From: Peptostreptococcaceae bacterium
GTDB taxonomy: Bacteria; Bacillota_A; Clostridia; Peptostreptococcales; Acidaminobacteraceae
DNA: 10,684 bases
Direction: 5' to 3'
Assembly (NCBI GenBank): GCA_013619035.1
Contig: JABXKX010000347.1
Location: 1 to 10,684 of the forward strand
Shown: piece after piece, positions 1 through 7,212 of the stretch
How positions within the stretch are numbered: position 1 is the stretch's first letter
Layout of the letters: the number at the start of each line of letters is the position of its first letter
The notes under the pieces: model-generated
The model's input: only the letters and a program-made list of their open reading frames with translations
What the model was told of the DNA's origin: nothing
Databases searched by the model: none
Position numbers and translations under genes: made by a program

Positions 1-664
1 AATTTAATGTATAACCATAAAAACTCACTTTATTAAACAACCCATATATTAGTCCAAGTGGACATAACATCTGACAGAATATACGATAAATAAAAACTGA
101 TCCTATTATGATTGATATCAAAACAAACATTTTCCAAGAAAACAAAACACCTAATGCAGATCTTAATCCTGGATTTTTTAACAATAATGGTATGGCACCA
201 AATAATGTGCCACTAGGACAAATATACTTGCAAAACCCCGGATCACCCATACCAACTTTATTTGTAAAGACGGTAGGTATTAGTATAATAAAGTATATCA
301 GAATACCATATTTCATATATTTTAGTGGTTTAAACAATTTAAACTTTTTTGTTTTTATTTTATAAAGCAGATCTTGGATGAGACCAAAGGGACATAAGAA
401 GCCACATACGAATCGTCCAAGTAATGTGCCAAATGCCATTAATAGTCCTAAGATATAAAATGAGACTTGGTATTTCATACTGCCCATCACAGATTGAAGC
501 GACCCCAAAGGACAAGAACCTAGTGCCCCAGGACAAGAATAGCAATTCAAGCCAGGTACACAGATTATTTTAGAAGAGCCTTTGAATATCCTCCCCTCAA
601 TAAAGCCTTTGATATAAGCATTTGAACTGATAAAAAATAAGATTTGAATCCATATCCTCTTCAT
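1..664 (-). CDS. NapH-like polytopic 4Fe-4S membrane protein, C-terminus cut by the window edge
   Basis: An open frame of 221 codons runs from an ATG at 664 to the left edge without a stop. Visible Cys motifs are C35, CYSC at 41-44, C51-P52, GRxxCGxxCP at 83-92, CxxxCPxG at 145-152 and RxxCxxxCPLG at 194-204. These repeated CxxxCP elements near membrane segments (about 67-90, 119-133, 170-193, and a weaker one near 4-22) are typical of NapH/YccM/NosR-type membrane iron-sulfur proteins, which pass electrons between the membrane and a redox partner. In that family two ferredoxin-like CxxCxxCxxxCP clusters usually follow; here they would lie beyond the edge. An AGGAG ribosome site (676-672) lies 7 nt before the ATG. 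An in-frame ATG 18 nt upstream has no ribosome site and follows a TGA. The start overlaps the stop of the small CXXC gene by 1 nt, so translation is probably coupled. The electron donor and acceptor are inferred, not shown. Confidence 0.88.
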   Translation of the reverse strand, partial: MKRIWIQILFFISSNAYIKGFIEGRIFKGSSKIICVPGLNCYSCPGALGSCPLGSLQSVMGSMKYQVSFYILGLLMAFGTLLGRFVCGFLCPFGLIQDLLYKIKTKKFKLFKPLKYMKYGILIYFIILIPTVFTNKVGMGDPGFCKYICPSGTLFGAIPLLLKNPGLRSALGVLFSWKMFVLISIIIGSVFIYRIFCQMLCPLGLIYGLFNKVSFYGYTLN

Positions 665-798
665 TAGCCTACTCCTATACATTCAAGGCATATATTAATT
701 GCTTTTTTTAAAACCATTGTCATTTCATGACGGTGTATACCAATTCCCATCAGCACAGCGCTCATTATTAATAAGAAATATGACAGTTTATTTTTCAC
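664..798 (-). CDS. Small CXXC membrane peptide, CD1871A-like, 44 residues
   Basis: A GTG at 798-796 opens a 44-codon frame ending with TAA at 666-664. The product has a short basic start, a hydrophobic segment at about residues 5-21, and a conserved-looking tail from K31 to G44 containing CLEC at 37-40. Its length, the single N-terminal helix and the ending AINICLECIGVG fit, from memory, the small CD1871A-type CXXC proteins of Clostridia. The frame overlaps the thioredoxin gene by 11 nt and the iron-sulfur gene by 1 nt, so the three are surely co-transcribed and probably translationally coupled. A weak GGATGG ribosome-site match (812-807) sits 8 nt before the GTG. Starting at the internal ATG (M12) would delete most of the membrane helix and has no ribosome site. 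The function is unproven; a role in relaying electrons or thiols between its two neighbours is inferred. Confidence 0.8.
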   Translation of the reverse strand: MKNKLSYFLLIMSAVLMGIGIHRHEMTMVLKKAINICLECIGVG

Positions 799-1393
799 CT
801 AACATACCATCCAACATTTTTTCTAAGGCTTCTTTTGTAGTACCTCCTGGTACAAAATTTTCTAGAATTTTACCATTTTCATCAACAAACAATGTCACTG
901 GCACATAATCGAAAGATTTTATAATTTGTTCTTTTAGTTGTTCATCTGCTTTTATTTGAGGATAAGTAATACTCAATTGTTTTAATAAGTCTTTTACTTC
1001 ATCATCTTCAGAATCAATAATAAGTCCTAAAAATTGTACATCCTCCGTCTTATAAGTTTTTGATGCTTCTTCAAACTCTGGCATTTCTTCAACACACGGT
1101 CCACACCAAGTTGCCCATAAATTTAGAACCGTTACTTTATGTCCATTAAATATCGTTTCATCTATTGAATTGCCTTCAATATCGGTTGCTGAGATATCTT
1201 TTAATATTTGTCCCGCAACTGGATTTTTTTCATTGATGTTTTCAAATCCCGTTTCCTCAACAGAAGAATCATTTGTATTATCCTCAGCTACTTCAATCGT
1301 GGTTTCATCTTTTTTACTTGTCTCATCCGTTTTACTTTGGCATCCTACCAACATCATCGTTACAATTAAAATCACTATTCCAATTTTTTTCAT
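788..1393 (-). CDS. TlpA/ResA-like thioredoxin-fold lipoprotein
   Basis: This 201-residue exported protein begins with a lipoprotein signal: KK, a hydrophobic stretch and the lipobox LVGC with C18 as the lipidated Cys. An acidic, Ser/Thr-rich linker (about 19-58) follows, then a TlpA/AhpC-TSA-like thioredoxin domain (about 59-200). The active site is WCGPC at 96-100 in the usual TlpA context ending EEMPEF, and the cis-proline is V164-P165. Such proteins act outside the cytoplasmic membrane to reduce disulfides or sulfenic acids, as in cytochrome c maturation (ResA) or repair of oxidised proteins. An AGGAGG ribosome site (1403-1398) lies 4 nt before the ATG. It is the first gene of the redox operon, so its reductant is likely to come through the two genes behind it. 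The client is unknown; no cytochrome c genes are visible nearby. Confidence 0.93.
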   Translation of the reverse strand: MKKIGIVILIVTMMLVGCQSKTDETSKKDETTIEVAEDNTNDSSVEETGFENINEKNPVAGQILKDISATDIEGNSIDETIFNGHKVTVLNLWATWCGPCVEEMPEFEEASKTYKTEDVQFLGLIIDSEDDEVKDLLKQLSITYPQIKADEQLKEQIIKSFDYVPVTLFVDENGKILENFVPGGTTKEALEKMLDGMLGEK

Positions 1394-1444
1394 GTGACCT
1401 CCTAAATCTCATTTGATAACCTACTTCCAGTTTAACTCCCAAAA

Positions 1445-1482
1445 CTTAATTCACCTTAAAGTCACTCTTAATTTAACCTTAA
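1445..1482. promoter_or_regulatory. Four CTTAA direct repeats at about 11-bp spacing, probable OmpR-family operator
   Basis: CTTAA occurs at 1445-1449, 1455-1459, 1467-1471 and 1478-1482, start-to-start 10, 12 and 11 bp, so the copies lie on one face of the helix. The block sits in the 152-bp spacer between the divergent redox operon and the response regulator gene. OmpR/PhoB/PhoP-type regulators bind direct half-sites with about one helical turn between them, so autoregulation by the adjacent response regulator is a natural reading; control of the redox genes is possible. The DNA is AT-rich, so chance copies are a risk. No convincing -35/-10 pair is clear on either side; TTTACA at 1490-1495 is the best -35 match for the plus strand. 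Confidence 0.5.
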
Positions 1483-1545
1483 TTCCAACTTTACAGATAG
1501 ATTCTAAATGAAAATATGTTAAAGTATATCTAAGGAGAAATATTT

Positions 1546-2238
1546 ATGAAATCAAAGATATTAATATTAGAAGATGATCTAGGTATCAACAATTTAATAA
1601 CAATGCAACTTCAAGCAGAAGGATATGATGTGATACAAGCTTTTGATGGACTAGAAGCAATTAACCTGTTTGATAAGAGTTTTGATTTGGCTATTTTAGA
1701 TGTCATGGTACCTATAAAAGATGGATTTGAAGTACTCGAGCATATAAGAAAAAGTAGCATTATCCCTATTATATTTTTAACTGCTCGCGATGAGGATATG
1801 GATAAAATGAGGGCTTTAGGGTTAGGTGCTGATGACTATGTCACAAAACCTTTTAGTATTATCGAAGTTATTTATAGATGTAAAGCTCACCTTAGACGGT
1901 ATCTAAACTACTCAAATCCAGTAGGTAAAGTAAGTGATACTATTAGTCATGGTGATATTAGTATGCAAAAATCTACATTTGAAGCCACACTTAATGGAGA
2001 ATGTCTAAATTTAAGTGTCAAAGAATTTGAACTCCTATGGTTTTTTACAGAACATGTTGGTCAGGTTTTTACAAGGCAACAATTATACGAACAAGTGTGG
2101 GATGCTGAATACTTTGGAGATGACAATACCATCATGGTTCATATCTCTAGGATAAGAGAAAAACTTGGTGAAAATCCTAAACATCCAAAATATATCAAGA
2201 CAATTAAAGGTTTGGGATACAGAATGGAGAAATTATGA
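1546..2238 (+). CDS. OmpR/PhoB-family response regulator
   Basis: The 230-residue protein has a receiver domain (about 1-118) followed by a winged-helix DNA-binding domain (about 133-228). Receiver landmarks are the acidic pair D10-D11, the phosphoacceptor D52 in AILDVMVP, T79 and K101-P102. The C-terminal half shows the OmpR pattern: LSVKEFELLW, a recognition-helix region ending in HISRIREKL, and the wing GLGYR. The length is typical for the family. The start has AAGGAG (1532-1537) 8 nt upstream. Its stop overlaps the kinase start in ATGA, so it is phosphorylated most likely by the downstream kinase and binds DNA as a dimer. The CTTAA repeats 63 bp upstream are the obvious candidate site. 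The sensed signal cannot be read from the sequence. Confidence 0.96.
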   Translation: MKSKILILEDDLGINNLITMQLQAEGYDVIQAFDGLEAINLFDKSFDLAILDVMVPIKDGFEVLEHIRKSSIIPIIFLTARDEDMDKMRALGLGADDYVTKPFSIIEVIYRCKAHLRRYLNYSNPVGKVSDTISHGDISMQKSTFEATLNGECLNLSVKEFELLWFFTEHVGQVFTRQQLYEQVWDAEYFGDDNTIMVHISRIREKLGENPKHPKYIKTIKGLGYRMEKL

Positions 2239-3578
2239 AATTAAAACATATTTCTAGACAACTTCTGAAAAACTATATATTCATAATGATCATTATCATC
2301 ACACTTGGTTTAACCACATTTTTTTTAGACTTGACCTATACAAACAGTAAAATAAATAATTCGATATTTGACATTGATCAATTCCTCTTTGATTATAATA
2401 GTGGATTTGATTATGCCCTATCCAAACAAAATTTAGAAAAAAAGGATTTCCTAATTGTATTTGACAACGATTATACTGTTGTAGATGTGTATAATTATGA
2501 CCTTAGAAAAAATGATCAACTCGATAGTTTAGAATTTGAAACGATATATAATAATGAAGATCAATACTCCTATTACATTTTTGAAAGTGATGATGCTGAG
2601 TATATCTTCTTGCTTTATTTAGCACCCGTTACCACCAATATGATATTTGTTATTCTGATTGTATCTGTCGCGATTATCACATTTATAATCTTCACAATTT
2701 TTCTCGCTAAGAAAACAGGGAAAAATATCATTCGTCCTTTAGAGTTGATCAGCCAAGGTGTAAAAGAGATCTCAAATGGTAACTATAATCATACCATTCA
2801 ATTTGAAACCTCAAATGAACTCGATGATATTAGAGACGATATCAATCATATGAGTTTACAACTCCAACATGAAATCGAGCGTCGTAAACAACTTGAGAAC
2901 GAAAGAAATCAGTTAATTTTAAGTTTATCACATGATATCAAAACACCTCTTACTAACGTGATTGGGTACTCTCAAATGTTGCTTAATCAGCCCATTGAGG
3001 ATAAAAATTTCAGACAATCATTGGAGATTATCAACAAATACGGATTAACTGCTGCAGCACTAACAGATGAATTATTTGATTTTACAAAACTCAATATGGA
3101 TTACCAACATATGCTTACTGAACGTCTAGATATTGTAGAGGTTATTCGATTAAAACTCATTGAATATGTAAATGAATTTGAAACACTTCATATCAATTAT
3201 CAATTTAATTTACCAAGTATGCCGATTTATACTCAACTCAATCGTATGAAATTCTATCGTGTACTCGATAATTTACTTCAAAACAGCATCAACTACAATC
3301 ATAAGTCATTTGATCTAACTGTAGGTGTAGAGTCAACAGATCGCGAAATAAAAATAACAGTAGAAGATACAGGCATAGGAATTCCAACAACCTATCACCA
3401 AACAATCTTCAATCCTATGGTTAGAGTAGAAAGCTCTAGAAATAGGAATTTAGGTGGTACTGGACTGGGTTTATCTATAGCCAAACAAATTATGATCAAC
3501 CATAATGGTGATATTACCATTGATTCTAATTACACCAACGGTTGTCGATTTGTTTTGATATTACCAATAAAAAACTAG
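2235..3578 (+). CDS. Membrane sensor histidine kinase, HAMP-HisKA-HATPase
   Basis: The 447-residue kinase has a first membrane helix at about 13-33, an extracytoplasmic sensor region of about 100 residues rich in Asp, Tyr and Asn (34-132), and a second helix at about 134-157. A HAMP linker follows (about 158-212), then the HisKA dimerisation domain with the H-box SLSHDIKTPLT (phospho-accepting H233). The ATPase domain has an N-box DNLLQNSINYN (345-355), G1 DTGIGIP (378-384) and G2 GGTGLGLSI (407-415). All catalytic boxes are intact. GGAG (2226-2229) lies 5 nt before the ATG, which overlaps the response regulator stop by 4 nt, so the two are made together. The sensor region matches no ligand-binding fold I recognise. 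The gene ends inside the stem of a minus-strand hairpin, and its own terminator follows at 3620-3654. Confidence 0.95.
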   Translation: MKLKHISRQLLKNYIFIMIIIITLGLTTFFLDLTYTNSKINNSIFDIDQFLFDYNSGFDYALSKQNLEKKDFLIVFDNDYTVVDVYNYDLRKNDQLDSLEFETIYNNEDQYSYYIFESDDAEYIFLLYLAPVTTNMIFVILIVSVAIITFIIFTIFLAKKTGKNIIRPLELISQGVKEISNGNYNHTIQFETSNELDDIRDDINHMSLQLQHEIERRKQLENERNQLILSLSHDIKTPLTNVIGYSQMLLNQPIEDKNFRQSLEIINKYGLTAAALTDELFDFTKLNMDYQHMLTERLDIVEVIRLKLIEYVNEFETLHINYQFNLPSMPIYTQLNRMKFYRVLDNLLQNSINYNHKSFDLTVGVESTDREIKITVEDTGIGIPTTYHQTIFNPMVRVESSRNRNLGGTGLGLSIAKQIMINHNGDITIDSNYTNGCRFVLILPIKN

Positions 3579-3595
3579 AGATGATACTCTCTAGT
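3568..3595 (-). terminator. Minus-strand hairpin terminator overlapping the kinase stop
   Basis: ACTAGAG (3574-3580) pairs with CTCTAGT (3589-3595) around an 8-nt loop. On the minus strand the stem is followed by six U (complement of 3568-3573); on the plus strand no T-run follows. It therefore ends minus-strand transcripts arriving from the decayed gene to its right. Confidence 0.6.
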
Positions 3596-3619
3596 CTAAC
3601 TGTATATTTAGAAGTAGCT

Positions 3620-3654
3620 AATTGGAGTTGAGTCATCAGCTCCGATTTTATTTT
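3620..3654 (+). terminator. Plus-strand terminator of the two-component operon
   Basis: AATTGGAGTTGA (3620-3631) pairs with TCAGCTCCGATT (3636-3647) around a GTCA loop, then TTTTATTTT. Two positions pair only as U-G in plus-strand RNA and would be mismatched in minus-strand RNA, which fixes the orientation. It lies 42 nt after the kinase stop. Confidence 0.75.
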
Positions 3655-3874
3655 GCAGATAAACCATTCGCACGAAGTGAATCTTCAACAATTCTAGATA
3701 GGTCTTTTAAAGTCATTAATGCATCATCCTCAAGCCATATGACCATCAAATTCCTTTAAAGTACCTTATATCGTTTTTAATTCTTTATTCAGTGATCTTA
3801 ACAGTAAGTTCTGTTCACGAATTAGTTTAAGTCTGATGCCCTAATTGGTTAAAATGATAATTGAGTATCTCTTC
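3648..3874 (-). pseudogene. Probable remnant of an unidentified minus-strand gene
   Basis: The 370-bp stretch 3579-3947 has no intact long frame, but the minus strand carries protein-like pieces in successive frames. These are a segment KEEILNYHFNQLG ending near 3837, then IRLKLIREQNLLL continuing to KELKTI and a stop, then a 32-codon frame (3746-3648) containing LEDDALMTLKDLSRIVEDS and ending in TAA. Joining them needs two frameshifts and one stop readthrough. The pieces are charged and helical, unlike random AT-rich DNA. A minus-strand terminator follows at 3568-3595, as expected for a former gene end. No N-terminal part is visible before the terminator at 3893-3932, so it was probably lost. 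The last piece could alternatively be a genuine 32-residue gene, since AAAGGA precedes its ATG. I do not recognise the family. Confidence 0.4.
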
Positions 3875-3892
3875 CTTTCTCTTAAATTACGA

Positions 3893-3932
3893 TAAAAAGT
3901 ACCGATAATCTCTTTAGAAATTACCGGTACTT
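3893..3932 (-). terminator. Terminator of the unrecognised membrane protein gene
   Basis: AAGTACCGATAAT (3897-3909) and ATTACCGGTACTT (3920-3932) form a 13-bp stem. The one non-Watson-Crick position is G-U in minus-strand RNA but A-C in plus-strand RNA, and on the minus strand a U-run follows. It starts 16 nt after the stop at 3948. Confidence 0.85.
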
Positions 3933-3947
3933 CAAATCATTTTAATC

Positions 3948-5258
3948 TTATTTCTCAAGTTTTACAGTATCGAGTATATAGTTAAATCCATTATATGTTT
4001 CGCTGAATTTAGTGTATTCCTGTGGTGACATTGCCCCAGCTTCATATAACTTTTGAATACGCTTTAAAGATTTTGCTTCTTTCTTAAAAAGATAGTTATA
4101 TATAAATGCTGTATAAACATCAGCTTTATTGGATTGTAGCAGTTTTTTTTGTTTTCTAAGTTGAGCAATACGATGATGTGCACCTTGTGAATGTGCATGA
4201 ATATAATGGCCAATCGCAAATAAAACAATCGCTTGAAGACCATATATAGCAATCATTTCAACTGTCCCTTGACCTTTTGAGACTAATGCAATCACAATAA
4301 CACCAAAAATGACAGCGCCAGATCTTAATAATAATTTTGCTTTATTGATAGACTGATTGATATAATGTTTTTCTTTTGCCATCGTAAGAATCGCTTCTTT
4401 GTAAACACCGTATAGGTGATCTTTTTTTCCTAAAATGCCATACTTTTTACCGGGATGTTCTTCAGTAATTACTGAAACAAACTCACTTACTGATGTAATA
4501 TTGTGATCTAACATAAAATTCAAAAGAGCGACTTCATCTTTTGATAACTCACCATCCATAGTCCCGTAAATAATACGTTCATTGACAATCGCAATCTGTT
4601 CTTTTTTAAACAACTTAAGTAATGTCACCATAATAAATCGACTGTTGATTCTCGACATATGTGTTTTATCTGCTTTGCTGCCAATCTTACCTCTATTGAT
4701 AATAAAGTAATCCGTGATTGGATCTGGAGATGATAACCCATTGGTACGATCAGTTAGAATAATCACGAAAGATAAAACAATCAATCCTACACTAATACCT
4801 ATAGAAGGTTTTAAAAAGGTATTGAGTATAACCGTCATATCAATGTTTAAAACATATTTGAACAGCATTAAAATACCAAATGTAATGAGAAGACCAATCA
4901 TAATATTGACTTTTAAAGAACGTTGTTCTTTCTCTTTAAAGACTCTCTTATTAAAAGCTTTTTCATGTTTTCTTTCTTTATTATCTCGTATTCGGCGTTC
5001 TTTTTTAGTCAGCGGTTTTTCAAGATGCTTCTTTATCTTAGTTGGTTTTTCTACAGGTTCGTTTACAATCTCTACTTTAGGTTCTTCGGATATTGTCTTA
5101 AGTTCTTCAAATATTTTTTTAGGTTCTTCAATAGTTGCTTCAGCCTCATCAATGATGGTATTTACTGTTTCAGAATCAGTTATTTGATTTTCAGTTGATT
5201 CTAGTTTCTCTTCGGTTACTTTTTCAATCGTTTCATTTACATTTATTTTTTCTGCCAT
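3948..5258 (-). CDS. Unrecognised membrane protein with a long charged N-terminal tail
   Basis: The 436-residue protein is not one I can name. Residues 1-115 are highly charged, first Glu/Thr-rich with loosely repeated EEPK-like units (44-70), then strongly basic (72-114). Two membrane helices follow (about 116-134 and 151-169), then a soluble stretch (170-305), another hydrophobic pair (about 313-327 and 332-352), a His-rich patch (H351, H354, H356, H361, H362) and a basic helical C-terminus (363-436). By the positive-inside rule the basic tails probably lie in the cytoplasm. The segment 205-250 loosely recalls the cytosolic region of DUF2207-type proteins (a hydrophobic run, then LSKDEVALLNFML), but this is weak. 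AAGGAG lies 8 nt before the ATG. It appears to be a single-gene transcript, bounded by the terminators at 5306-5337 and 3893-3932. Confidence 0.85.
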   Translation of the reverse strand: MAEKINVNETIEKVTEEKLESTENQITDSETVNTIIDEAEATIEEPKKIFEELKTISEEPKVEIVNEPVEKPTKIKKHLEKPLTKKERRIRDNKERKHEKAFNKRVFKEKEQRSLKVNIMIGLLITFGILMLFKYVLNIDMTVILNTFLKPSIGISVGLIVLSFVIILTDRTNGLSSPDPITDYFIINRGKIGSKADKTHMSRINSRFIMVTLLKLFKKEQIAIVNERIIYGTMDGELSKDEVALLNFMLDHNITSVSEFVSVITEEHPGKKYGILGKKDHLYGVYKEAILTMAKEKHYINQSINKAKLLLRSGAVIFGVIVIALVSKGQGTVEMIAIYGLQAIVLFAIGHYIHAHSQGAHHRIAQLRKQKKLLQSNKADVYTAFIYNYLFKKEAKSLKRIQKLYEAGAMSPQEYTKFSETYNGFNYILDTVKLEK

Positions 5259-5305
5259 AATATCATCTCCTTATGATTATCATACAGTGAGAAGATTAGA
5301 AACAA

Positions 5306-5337
5306 ATTAAAAAGAGTTTAGAAATCATCTAAACTCT
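5306..5337 (-). terminator. Terminator behind the acetyltransferase-HAD operon
   Basis: AGAGTTTAGA (5313-5322) pairs perfectly with TCTAAACTCT (5328-5337) around a 5-nt loop. On the minus strand it is followed by TTTTTAATTT. It lies 150 nt after the HAD stop; no intact gene is seen between them. On the plus strand only a scattered T-rich stretch follows, so any bidirectional action would be weak. Confidence 0.75.
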
Positions 5338-5487
5338 CACTTTTATTGCTATTTTTTTTGATTCTACCACAATTCCAAAGGCAATTAACCGAAACAGAGA
5401 TGAACCATTATGAACATCTTCATGATCTTTATCAAATGGTTATACTCACCAATCGAATAATCGGTTTCCAGATTTCTTATGATTCGT

Positions 5488-6201
5488 TCAATTGAATTTT
5501 AATAACTCCTTAAAATTCTTGATTTCACCTAACATTTTTATATGGTCATGATTGATTTTGTTTTTATTATTATACCAAATAGATTCTATACCAAGCTGTC
5601 CACTACCACTGATATCAGGTTTTAATCCATCACCTATCATAAGTGCTTCATCTGATCGAAGTTGATTTTTCTCTAAAGCTATTTCAAATAACTTTGGATT
5701 AGGTTTTCTGATGCCATAGGTATAAGAAAATGTATAATCATCGATGTAGTCATCTAATCCCTTATCAACAAAAATCTCTTTATATAGAAATGCTGGTAAA
5801 AAACAATTTGAAATGACTCCTATTTTATAAGACGCATTTTTAAAGTGTTTTAATAGTTCTAATGCACCTTCGTTAATAACTACTGTTTTCTTATACTCAC
5901 TATAAAAAGCTCTTAATACCTCTTGTTTTTGGTGTTCGCTTAATTGACCTAAATGATCTAAATACGGGTCTACATCTATTTCGATTAGCTCACTCACACG
6001 TAAGTGAAATTGACTGTAAAGTGGTTCTAGAAACCTCTTTCTAATCTCACTTAAGCTAAGTTTAATATCAACAGACTCTAAATACTTTGATACTGCAATT
6101 AAACCTAAGTTATCTTTTTCATCATCTGATTGCCCTATATGAAAATCTAGCAAAGTATTTCCCATATCAAAGAATATCATTTTTTTATTTTTAATATCCA
6201 T
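5488..6201 (-). CDS. HAD-superfamily hydrolase (probable phosphatase)
   Basis: With the start at the ATG of 6201 the product has 237 residues; AGGAG lies 4 nt upstream. A start 17 codons further up is possible but has no ribosome site. All four HAD motifs are present: motif I DMGNT (12-16) with nucleophile D12, motif II Ser in GVISNC (S131), motif III Lys in GIRKPNP (K166) and motif IV GDGLKPD (190-196). The cap between motifs I and II is helical, as in subfamily I. Motif I has Gly where most phosphatases have the second Asp; the same variant occurs in active enzymes such as YihX-type sugar phosphatases, so activity is plausible. The substrate cannot be predicted. It is the last gene of the minus-strand operon, 66 nt after the double-GNAT gene, and about 150 nt before the terminator. 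Confidence 0.9.
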   Translation of the reverse strand: MDIKNKKMIFFDMGNTLLDFHIGQSDDEKDNLGLIAVSKYLESVDIKLSLSEIRKRFLEPLYSQFHLRVSELIEIDVDPYLDHLGQLSEHQKQEVLRAFYSEYKKTVVINEGALELLKHFKNASYKIGVISNCFLPAFLYKEIFVDKGLDDYIDDYTFSYTYGIRKPNPKLFEIALEKNQLRSDEALMIGDGLKPDISGSGQLGIESIWYNNKNKINHDHIKMLGEIKNFKELLKFN

Positions 6202-6267
6202 AGTTCTCCTCGTAATAGATGTAACGGGGTATGACCAAGGTTTTTGAAGCACCTTATAATCGTTTTA

Positions 6268-7212
6268 CTATTTCCCAGTCTGTTCTTCACACAGTATTTT
6301 CTCCATATAAATCTTTTGTTTATCACGATGTGTTTCAATAAAACCCTGTTTCTTGTACGTTGCTAATGAGTTATGATTGTATAAATAGATACCACTTAGT
6401 TTTATACGGTCATAACCAAGAGTTCTTGCGTGGTCTAATAAGAAACTAAGTACTTGACTCCCAATGCCTTTGCCTTGATATTCTGGCCATATAATCATAG
6501 GCATTCTATCACTAGATAACGTCACATCACCAATGGGTTTCCAGTAAGATTCAAAGATTTCTATGAAATATAGAGTGTCATTTTTCGAAAGATACTCATA
6601 CATATTTGTAATCTCAGCCATACTATAGGGTTCTTTTCTATTCTCTGAATACCATAAAATATTCTCATTTGAATACCACTTTATAGCTGTTTTGTAATCA
6701 CTTTTTTCTACTTGTCTAAGTCTTAATGTATCAGATATTTCTAAAATAGAATGATGTAAAGATTTAATCATCAGCAAACACGGATTATATTCATCCCATA
6801 AGGTTTTGAATACCTCTAAGTGTTCATAACCCTTTTGTTCATAGAAACGTCTTGTTTTTTTATAATTAGGATCACTATGGTCTGCACTTAATGTTTTGAC
6901 CGTCATATACTTCTTACTTTTCTTTCTTGCATACTTTTCTGCATACTCTAATAACTTTGAACCGATACCTTGTCCATGATGTGATTTTAAGACACCTAAA
7001 ACATGCATATCATAGTTAACTGGGCTCGTATCTTCAAGCGCAACAAAACCCACAGGCTTCTGATTGACTTCATAACAGATAAACTCTAATGATTTAACAT
7101 GTTCTACATAATTAAGAAGTGATTCTTCTATACCGAACCATTCTGGTAAATCTCTTAATACATTAAGACAAATCTCACTTTTTATTACTGGATCATTTAT
7201 TAGTTTAATCAT
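6268..7212 (-). CDS. Tandem GNAT-GNAT acetyltransferase fusion
   Basis: Starting at the ATG of 7212 gives 314 residues; GGAG lies 6 nt upstream, while the ATG 4 codons earlier lacks a site. Two GNAT folds are joined. The first (about 1-150) has the acetyl-CoA loop HGQGIG at 79-84, with His in place of the usual Gln/Arg. The second (about 160-310) has a canonical QGKGIG at 246-251 inside a WPEYQGKGIG stretch, plus the typical NxxSLxxYKKxGF ending (NHNSLATYKKQGF, 280-292). GNAT enzymes move acetyl from acetyl-CoA to amines or protein N-termini; the acceptors here are unknown. The start overlaps the upstream acetyltransferase gene by 8 nt, so the two are translationally coupled. The odd first loop leaves open that only the second domain is catalytic. 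Confidence 0.88.
   Translation of the reverse strand: MIKLINDPVIKSEICLNVLRDLPEWFGIEESLLNYVEHVKSLEFICYEVNQKPVGFVALEDTSPVNYDMHVLGVLKSHHGQGIGSKLLEYAEKYARKKSKKYMTVKTLSADHSDPNYKKTRRFYEQKGYEHLEVFKTLWDEYNPCLLMIKSLHHSILEISDTLRLRQVEKSDYKTAIKWYSNENILWYSENRKEPYSMAEITNMYEYLSKNDTLYFIEIFESYWKPIGDVTLSSDRMPMIIWPEYQGKGIGSQVLSFLLDHARTLGYDRIKLSGIYLYNHNSLATYKKQGFIETHRDKQKIYMEKILCEEQTGK

Noticed and set aside
416..433. Sigma-54-like TGGCAC followed by TTGG on the minus strand inside the Fe-S gene
   Set aside because: The -12 element lacks the required GC and the site lies within coding sequence with no gene start after it.
5276..5284. TATGATAAT-like -10 before the unrecognised membrane protein gene
   Set aside because: The implied transcript start would fall within the ribosome site, so it cannot be the working promoter.
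5361..5495. A plus-strand frame of about 40 codons (MNHYEHLHDLYQMVIL region) after the HAD gene
   Set aside because: No ribosome site, it runs into the 3' end of the HAD gene on the other strand, and I recognise no family. It could be a remnant, but the support is too thin.
6202..6251. N-terminal extension of the HAD protein by 17 residues
   Set aside because: No ribosome site precedes the upstream ATG, the extension is not HAD-like, and a good site precedes the ATG at 6201.
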